The notes beneath the pieces are model-generated. The model was not told where the DNA came from and ran no database searches. It saw only the letters and a list, made by a program, of their open reading frames with translations. A program made the position numbers and the translations under genes. DNA of 12,534 bases from Bacillota bacterium (GTDB lineage Bacteria > Bacillota > Clostridia > Acetivibrionales > DSM-2933): NCBI GenBank assembly GCA_030705945.1, contig JAUZPS010000079.1, forward strand, positions 1 to 12,534, given 5' to 3'. Of the stretch, positions 1 to 5,262 are shown piece by piece; within the stretch, counting starts at the first letter, position 1; each line of letters starts with the position of its first letter.

Positions 1-207
1 AATAAATGTACCATGTTTGCAGGCGATACTGTCGTTATTTAAACAATTTGGCTTGATGTCTGAATTTATAATGGTTATATTTGATTTAACAAGATTTTTA
101 TGTTCAGCTTGCACCGGGCCGTCAATCAAGCCTATTTTGATGTCTTTTGAGCCCTTAGTAATATTCATCAATTCATTTATTCTAATAAGTCCAAATAGAT
201 TATTCAT
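1..207 (-). CDS. Subtilisin-family (S8) peptidase, PatA/PatG-like, N-terminal fragment
   Basis: Only the first 69 codons are in the window; the gene runs off the left edge. The translation begins MNNLFGLIRINELMN. The Asp of the catalytic triad lies in IGLIDGPV (D29) and the His in ACKHGTFI (H65); the Ser would be off the edge. There is no signal peptide or prodomain: the catalytic core starts within about 25 residues, so the enzyme should be cytoplasmic. DGPV after the Asp, with a short distance to HGT, resembles the cyanobactin maturation proteases PatA/PatG, which cleave precursor peptides, rather than secreted subtilisins. Its ATG overlaps the end of the desulfurase gene by 8 nt, so the two are very likely translationally coupled. 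Family S8 is well supported; the peptide-maturation role is inferred from motif style and neighbours. Confidence 0.82.
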   Translation of the reverse strand, partial: MNNLFGLIRINELMNITKGSKDIKIGLIDGPVQAEHKNLVKSNITIINSDIKPNCLNNDSIACKHGTFI

Positions 208-1483
208 TAGGCGCCTCCAAGGACTTTATGGCATTACATGCGCTGCATTCTTTATCAGGTTTGGAATTTGGTTTGAGCGCATTTCCATACCTTAATAAAA
301 TCCGGCTTAATGTAGATATAACATGTTGTATTTCTGAACTGGTTGTGAAACGCGATAAGCTAAAACGTACAACGCTTCTGGCTGTATTGGGATCAATGCC
401 CATACCATCCAAAACATGAGATGTCTTATCAAGGTGACTACAACAAGCGGAACCAGCAGAAGCAAAAATACCATACTTGTCTAGCAATTGTAAAAGAACT
501 CTTCCATCAATATCTTTAAATGCGATGCAGGAGGTTGAGGGTAATCTGTTCTGGCTAAATCCGATTATATCAACATGCGGGTATAATTTTTTAATATTTT
601 TCTCCAACATATCTCTTAAGTTTTTCATATAGGTATAATTTTCGTCAATGTTTCGGAAGGCAAGGTTTGAAGCTATACCAAAACCGACGGCTCCAGGGAC
701 GTTTTCAGTGCCGGCTCGAATTCCCATTTCCTGATTGCCTCCATAAATAATAGGGCTAATTGAAATGCCATTTTTGATAAAGAGTCCGCCAACCCCTTTT
801 GGACCATGAAGCTTATGAGCTGAGATGCTCATTAAATCTATTGGGATTTGCGAAAGATCTATTGGAATTTTTCCAAAGGTTTGCGCAGCGTCAACATGGA
901 TGTAAACGCCTTTATTCTTGACAATTCTTACTATATCAGCTATTGGAAAGACAACTCCGGTTTCATTGTTGGCATGCATAACGGATACTAAAGCAGTATC
1001 GCTTCTAATTGTATTGGATAGGTCATCAAGATCAATTACTCCATCAGAAGATATAGGTATGTAGGAAATTTCATAACCCCTTTTTGCCAGATCATTGAAA
1101 TTTTTAATTATTGACAGGTGTTCAACAGCGGTTGTTATTAGGTGTTTTTTTTGAGGTTGAGCTTCAAGAATGCCCTTTATGGCAAGAGTATTGCTTTCAG
1201 TTGCCCCGCTGGTAAAAATTATATTACCATCAGCATTAAGGGTTTGCTTGATTAATGAACGCGCTTTAGACAATTCAGAGAATGCCTTTCTTCCAATGGT
1301 ATGAAGACTTGAGGGGTTTCCAAACTGAAATTGGTAAACTTTTGATACCTCTGGCGCCATAAAGGTTGTAGCATTGTTATCAAGGTATACAGTTTGGGCG
1401 TTACTTATTGACTTTTGATGTTTACTAAAATATATATTCATTGATGGGCCTAATGATTTATGAGCGTTTACTTCAGGTAACAT
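200..1483 (-). CDS. Cysteine desulfurase, NifS/IscS-type class V aminotransferase
   Basis: A 427-residue PLP enzyme that takes sulfur from cysteine, giving alanine and an enzyme persulfide. Visible motifs: YLDNNATT near residue 33, TSGATESN at about 91, EH at 121-122, HVDAAQ with the PLP-ring Asp198, SAHKLHGPKG with the Schiff-base Lys224, RAGTEN at about 256, and AGSACCSH with the likely catalytic Cys347. Two oddities: about 30 extra residues before the usual start, and a C-terminal tail with a CxxC (C413, C416) after the normal fold ends. An AGGGG ribosome binding site 7-8 nt upstream supports the start at 1483; the inner Met15 has none. The gene overlaps a PatA-like protease gene and sits downstream of a SARP regulator with an apparent SARP operator. 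That argues for a dedicated sulfur donor in a biosynthetic cluster rather than housekeeping Fe-S assembly; no iscU or nifU is visible. Family assignment is firm, pathway is inferred. Confidence 0.93.
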   Translation of the reverse strand: MLPEVNAHKSLGPSMNIYFSKHQKSISNAQTVYLDNNATTFMAPEVSKVYQFQFGNPSSLHTIGRKAFSELSKARSLIKQTLNADGNIIFTSGATESNTLAIKGILEAQPQKKHLITTAVEHLSIIKNFNDLAKRGYEISYIPISSDGVIDLDDLSNTIRSDTALVSVMHANNETGVVFPIADIVRIVKNKGVYIHVDAAQTFGKIPIDLSQIPIDLMSISAHKLHGPKGVGGLFIKNGISISPIIYGGNQEMGIRAGTENVPGAVGFGIASNLAFRNIDENYTYMKNLRDMLEKNIKKLYPHVDIIGFSQNRLPSTSCIAFKDIDGRVLLQLLDKYGIFASAGSACCSHLDKTSHVLDGMGIDPNTARSVVRFSLSRFTTSSEIQHVISTLSRILLRYGNALKPNSKPDKECSACNAIKSLEAPNE

Positions 1484-1554
1484 GATATATCCCCTTGCCT
1501 ATAAAGATGTTGATGTAGAATAGTCATTTTTTATATTCTATACCTTACAAAAAT

Positions 1555-1597
1555 ATTTTATCGTTACATTCCAAATGAATTCCAAACAATTCCTAAA
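1555..1597 (-). promoter_or_regulatory. Probable SARP operator and promoter of the desulfurase-protease operon
   Basis: Read on the minus strand, three heptamers occur as TTTAGGA (1597-1591), TTTGGAA (1586-1580) and TTTGGAA (1575-1569), each starting exactly 11 bp after the previous one. After the last heptamer come 8 bp and then TAAAAT (1560-1555), a good -10 box. Direct heptamer repeats with 4-bp spacers, the last one 8 bp from the -10, is the known arrangement for SARP activators such as ActII-ORF4, which replace a normal -35 contact. No good -35 is visible at the right distance, consistent with activator dependence. The start of transcription would be near 1548, leaving a leader of about 65 nt. 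The SARP-family gene directly upstream is the obvious candidate to bind here. Confidence 0.65.
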
Positions 1598-1657
1598 CAT
1601 GATAGGCCTTGAAAAAAGTTGAAATTGATATGAATCCATAAAAGGTGATGAGTCAAA

Positions 1658-2521
1658 TTAATCGTTACTTGAATTTAAAAGTTCATAAAATATCTTCATG
1701 GTTTTTTCTTTTGGACTAACTCCCAATTCATCTATCAGTATTTCACAAAGCTTATTATACTGTTTAATCAAAGCTTGCCTATCCCCTAGATATGACAGCG
1801 CTTGCATTATCATTACATGAATATCTTCAAGAAAGGGATTATTGGAAACAAGCTTTTTAAGATAATATAAAGCATCTTCATACTTATGATGGTCCATATA
1901 ATACAGTGAAATTGCATTTAAAATTTTTATATATAGATTGAAATAATATTCTTTTTTATCAGATGCCCATTCAAAATTTGTATTATCTAAATATTCACCT
2001 AAATATAATGAAGCTGAATAAATAAGTAACTTGATGTTTGATTCAGTAGTTTTAAAAACAGATTGTTTCAAAAATAGTTCAAACAATATGTAATCGCAAA
2101 ATATATCTTCAATATGAATGGAGTACGCGCCATTGTTATAATAAATGTTTCCGTCTCCTCCATAGGACTTCAGCATGTATCGTACATAGCATAAATTTGT
2201 ATGAAATAGATCTGAGGCTTTATTTGGCGGCGCATCCGGCCAGATATCCGCAAGAATTTTATTGATCGGTAAAAGCTTTCCGGAATTGTGTATAAAGTAA
2301 GCGAATAATTCCTTAGCTTTGCTTGTGCGCCAGTGAACAGGAGATTTGCGCTCATAATCTGTAAACACCTCAAAGCACCCAAAACAGAATACATATAAAT
2401 GCTTTTTTTTTACACTTTTCAAATTATTCTTTTTCATTAGTGGAGAATGTCCTAAATCGCAAAAACAGCATTCTTTTAAAAATTCATCATTGGGGAAGCT
2501 ACCTGTAAAATAATTTTTCAT
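1658..2521 (-). CDS. SARP/BTAD-family transcriptional activator
   Basis: A 287-residue regulator. Residues 41-137 look like an OmpR-type winged helix: HWRTSKAKELFAYFIHNSGK, ILADIWPD and NLCYVRYMLK are typical of this family. Residues 144-285 form a bacterial transcriptional activation (BTAD) domain with TPR-like helices, including YEDALYYLKKLVSNNPF and the closing ILIDELGVSPKEKT. There is no receiver, ATPase or membrane segment, so it is a compact SARP. The first 40 residues are unusual and cysteine-rich (C18, C19, C21, H25). The start at 2521 has a GGAAAGGAAG ribosome binding site; the inner Met29 has none, so the Cys-rich segment should be translated. It lies 174 nt upstream of the desulfurase, whose promoter carries SARP-like repeats, and is divergent from the pectate lyase gene. 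The ligand or signal cannot be told from sequence. Confidence 0.85.
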   Translation of the reverse strand: MKNYFTGSFPNDEFLKECCFCDLGHSPLMKKNNLKSVKKKHLYVFCFGCFEVFTDYERKSPVHWRTSKAKELFAYFIHNSGKLLPINKILADIWPDAPPNKASDLFHTNLCYVRYMLKSYGGDGNIYYNNGAYSIHIEDIFCDYILFELFLKQSVFKTTESNIKLLIYSASLYLGEYLDNTNFEWASDKKEYYFNLYIKILNAISLYYMDHHKYEDALYYLKKLVSNNPFLEDIHVMIMQALSYLGDRQALIKQYNKLCEILIDELGVSPKEKTMKIFYELLNSSND

Positions 2522-2764
2522 CTATATCTTCCTTTCCATAATAGTATGTCCTATCTATATGTTTGAAAAGAGAAAATACCATTTAATAACACTTTTGCAA
2601 GATGTCGAGTGATTACATCTCATAAACATTAAAACCACATTAAAAATTGTCGCATTGATTAAAAAACTGTCTCTTAAACCTTTAATAATTTTTAAATATA
2701 ATCATTTTAGAGTATATAAAAAGCAATTAATTTTAAATTAATCTTATTTGGAGGAGAAATGCGT
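2522..2764 (+). promoter_or_regulatory. Divergent intergenic region with candidate promoter for the PL9 gene
   Basis: Strongly AT-rich region between the divergent SARP and PL9 genes. A perfect TATAAT at 2697-2702 points toward the PL9 gene; the hexamer 17 bp upstream (TTAAAC, 2674-2679) is a poor -35, so an activator or alternative sigma factor may be involved. GGAGGAG at 2750-2756 is the ribosome binding site. It is too close to an in-frame ATG at 2759 (2-4 nt) but well spaced for the ATG at 2765, which decides the start. A 9-bp direct repeat ACATTAAAA at 2626-2634 and 2637-2645 has an 11-bp period. No convincing minus-strand promoter was identified for the SARP gene. Confidence 0.45.
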
Positions 2765-4732
2765 ATGAAAATAAGTAAAAGGGGAGTCTCTTCATGGACA
2801 TTAGTATGTTTTTTAGTTTTGGCGCTAATTCAGATAAGCCTGACACAAACGACATCAGCTGCGTCAACATATTCAATTAAAGGATATATTGCAACTGACT
2901 TCAATTCTTCTTCTAATGTAAAAAGCGGATTTCTGGTTGAAGCAGTTGGCTTAAATATATCGGCTACAAGCGATGCAAACGGATATTTCGAATTAAAAAA
3001 TGTTCCTTCAGGCAGCAGCGGGTATAAATTAAAGCTCAGTAAGACAGGGCTTCTTTCAAGAGTAATTTCTAATGTACCTGTTAATGGAAATGTTGATGTT
3101 TCAACTCAAAGCCAGCCTCTAATAATGTGGGCGGGAGATTTCCCAAAAGCGGGAGTTCAGGATGATTCAATTAATATGTCAGATATCGTGACTATTGCAG
3201 GATGCTTTAATACTGTTAAGGGAAGCGCGGGTTATATTGAATATTGCGATATAAACCTTGATGGAACAATAAACATGTCTGATATAGTTATAATTTCCCA
3301 TAATTTTAACAAGACTTCAAATGATTACCCAATAGTTACCATAAGTTCTTCTGCCCCCACGGCGACATCAAATTCATCAACGCCGACACAGACAAAGGCT
3401 ACCTCTACTCCAACGCCAACAGCGACAAAAAATGCGCCAACATCTACAGCAACATCTACACTTACGCCCACACCAACAAAAGCAACATCTTCTCCAACTC
3501 TGATGCCTTCACAAAATACAATCTTTGTAGCTCCTGATGGAAACGACTCAAATGACGGGACCAAGGAAAAACCGTTGTTTTCGCTCATCAATGCGGTGGC
3601 GAAAGCAGTTCCGGGCGCGACAATATACATGAGGGGCGGAACTTACAGTTATAACACAACCGTTAGCATTACTCAATCAGGCGTTGAAGGCCAAAGAATA
3701 AACATATTTGCGTATCCTGGAGAAAAACCTATATTGAATTATTCAACCCAGGCATATGCGGCAGCTAATAGAGGTATCAATTTATTGGGAAACTACTGGA
3801 GTTTAAAGGGCCTTGAAATCTGCTATGCAGGAGATAATGGAATAAAGCTTGAAGGCAGCCATAATATAATTGAGAACTGCGTATTCCATAATAACGGCGA
3901 TGGCGGACTTCAGATGGGGTTTGCTCATACTACTGAAAATCCAGATGGCGCATTATGCGCATACAATGAAATAATTAATTGCGATTCATATTTAAACTTC
4001 GATTTTGACAATGCCGGCAGCGATGCTGATGGTTTTGCCTGCAAAATGCATAACGGTAAAGGCAATAGATTCTATGGCTGCAGATCTTGGAGAAATGGAG
4101 ATGACGGTTGGGATCTCTTTGAAACTGACTGGCCTGTTGAGATAACCAACTGCTGGACCTGGCACAACGGAGATCAGGCAGACTTTGACGCGATTTACCT
4201 GCAGAAAATGGGGAAACGCATGAGTTCCTACCAGGGAAATGGTAATGGTTTTAAATTGGGTGGTAACGGATCAGGCGGATCATCAAAAGGCACTCATATT
4301 GTAAAGAATTGTGTATCCTTTGATAACTATTTCAGATCCAAGAAAGGATTTGACCAGAACAGCCATAAAGGCGGTGTAATTGTTTATAACTGTGTATCCT
4401 TTGGAAATGGTTATAACTATATGTTTGAAGATTCAGCTCCTAATGAGTTTAAAAATAACGTATCCTTTGCGTGCAGAGGTTCCCTTGACCATGAATTCGC
4501 TACAGGAACGATAGAAGTTAATAACAGTTGGAACCTTAATGTAAAGGCTGAAGCAGCTGATTTTAAAAATCTTACCGAAGATTCGGCAAAAGCCCCGAGA
4601 AATCCGGATGGCAGCCTTCCTGACAATGATTTTTCCCGCCTTGTTTCAGGAAGCGACTTGATTGATAAGGGAGTTGACGTCGGATTGCCGTTTAAAGGCG
4701 TAGCGCCTGATTTAGGAGCTTTTGAGTATTAA
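2765..4732 (+). CDS. Pectate lyase family 9 with N-terminal X module and type II-like dockerin
   Basis: A secreted 655-residue enzyme expected to cut homogalacturonan by calcium-dependent beta-elimination. Order: signal peptide to about residue 33 (cleavage near TTSAA); X module about 36-123, a carboxypeptidase-regulatory-like fold with DANGYFELKNVPSG; dockerin about 124-188; T/P-rich linker about 190-248; PL9 right-handed beta-helix about 252-655. Catalytic residues match the PL9 pattern of Dickeya Pel9A: Ca ligand D422 in SDADGFACK, D446/D447/D450 in NGDDGWDLF, and base Lys497 in GNGNGFKLGG. The second dockerin loop DINLDGTINMSD is canonical; the first (from D125) has a 4-residue insertion. 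The X-dockerin unit resembles the C-terminus of scaffoldin CipA, so it probably binds a type II cohesin. A possible start at 2759 is disfavoured by ribosome binding site spacing. A strong terminator follows, so it is probably monocistronic. Confidence 0.92.
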   Translation: MKISKRGVSSWTLVCFLVLALIQISLTQTTSAASTYSIKGYIATDFNSSSNVKSGFLVEAVGLNISATSDANGYFELKNVPSGSSGYKLKLSKTGLLSRVISNVPVNGNVDVSTQSQPLIMWAGDFPKAGVQDDSINMSDIVTIAGCFNTVKGSAGYIEYCDINLDGTINMSDIVIISHNFNKTSNDYPIVTISSSAPTATSNSSTPTQTKATSTPTPTATKNAPTSTATSTLTPTPTKATSSPTLMPSQNTIFVAPDGNDSNDGTKEKPLFSLINAVAKAVPGATIYMRGGTYSYNTTVSITQSGVEGQRINIFAYPGEKPILNYSTQAYAAANRGINLLGNYWSLKGLEICYAGDNGIKLEGSHNIIENCVFHNNGDGGLQMGFAHTTENPDGALCAYNEIINCDSYLNFDFDNAGSDADGFACKMHNGKGNRFYGCRSWRNGDDGWDLFETDWPVEITNCWTWHNGDQADFDAIYLQKMGKRMSSYQGNGNGFKLGGNGSGGSSKGTHIVKNCVSFDNYFRSKKGFDQNSHKGGVIVYNCVSFGNGYNYMFEDSAPNEFKNNVSFACRGSLDHEFATGTIEVNNSWNLNVKAEAADFKNLTEDSAKAPRNPDGSLPDNDFSRLVSGSDLIDKGVDVGLPFKGVAPDLGAFEY

Positions 4733-4794
4733 AATTGCTTATTTCCTACCTATTTAATAAAATAAATTATCTGAGTTAAAATTATTTTATATAG

Positions 4795-4819
4795 CTGGAG
4801 CGAAAGTTCCAGTTTTTTT
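4795..4819 (+). terminator. Intrinsic terminator after the PL9 gene
   Basis: CTGGAGC (4795-4801) pairs with GTTCCAG (4806-4812) around a GAAA tetraloop, giving seven pairs including one G-U, followed directly by seven T residues. It lies 63 nt after the PL9 stop codon and should separate this gene from the next one. Confidence 0.9.
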
Positions 4820-5262
4820 ATATACATTTTGCGGTAATTATGAAAGCTGCAGGAATTCTACACCATTATTAGGTTTTTTATATAAAATCTTCAAGCTATA
4901 TAAAATGAAGCCGATTAAATTTTGTCTTTTGCAACTTAAATACTGTCCATTTACATTGGTGGCGTTAATTATAAAATAGATTTATAAAGAAATTAATATT
5001 GCGAGGGGAGGTATTTAAGTCCAGATAATAAGATGCATTGGGGGGATCAAGGGAAAGAAATGAACATGGTCATTGTAAAACATGTAATAAAAGGCGAATA
5101 ATCTATTATTAATCTTACATTAACAGAGCAAAATAACGAACGGCTTTAAGGTGTTTTGCGATGGATAAATGTAAAAGATAAATTGATTTTAAACTTGAAC
5201 AAGGAACTTTTTGAAACGTCCTAAATAGCGTATTAACATTCAAATACTAGGAGGCGTACAAG
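4820..5262 (+). promoter_or_regulatory. Promoter and long leader region of the PL1-PL9 gene
   Basis: A gene-free stretch of about 440 bases. The best promoter is TTTACA (4950-4955), 16 bp, TAAAAT (4972-4977), which would give a leader of about 280 nt. The leader contains a strong Shine-Dalgarno-like AGGGGAGGT near 5004-5012 with no start codon at useful distance, a 22-codon open frame at 5033-5101 with no good ribosome binding site for its first ATG, and copy A of the palindromic element (5108-5183). The true ribosome binding site AGGAGG is at 5249-5254, 8 nt before the ATG. No recognised riboswitch is seen. Confidence 0.5.
5108..5183 (+). repeat. Palindromic intergenic element, copy A
   Basis: A 76-bp element starting ATTAATCTTACATT and ending AAATGTAAAAGATAAAT, with inner AAAATAACGAACG. 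Same orientation as copy C and opposite to copy B. The arms are imperfect in the middle, so this copy looks older. It lies in the leader of the PL1-PL9 gene, 79 nt before its start codon. Confidence 0.8.

Noticed and set aside
17..295. 92-codon plus-strand frame at the left edge
   Set aside because: It overlaps the minus-strand subtilase and desulfurase, both of which have clear catalytic motifs.
2759..2764. Upstream in-frame ATG as the start of the PL9 gene
   Set aside because: It is only 2-4 nt from the GGAGGAG ribosome binding site, whereas the ATG at 2765 has normal spacing and gives a typical signal peptide.
2522..5262. SigI-type (anti-sigma RsgI-linked) cellulosome promoters upstream of the pectinase genes
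   Set aside because: These are known to control cellulosomal genes in C. thermocellum, but I could not match a reliable consensus by eye and no sigI/rsgI gene is in the window.
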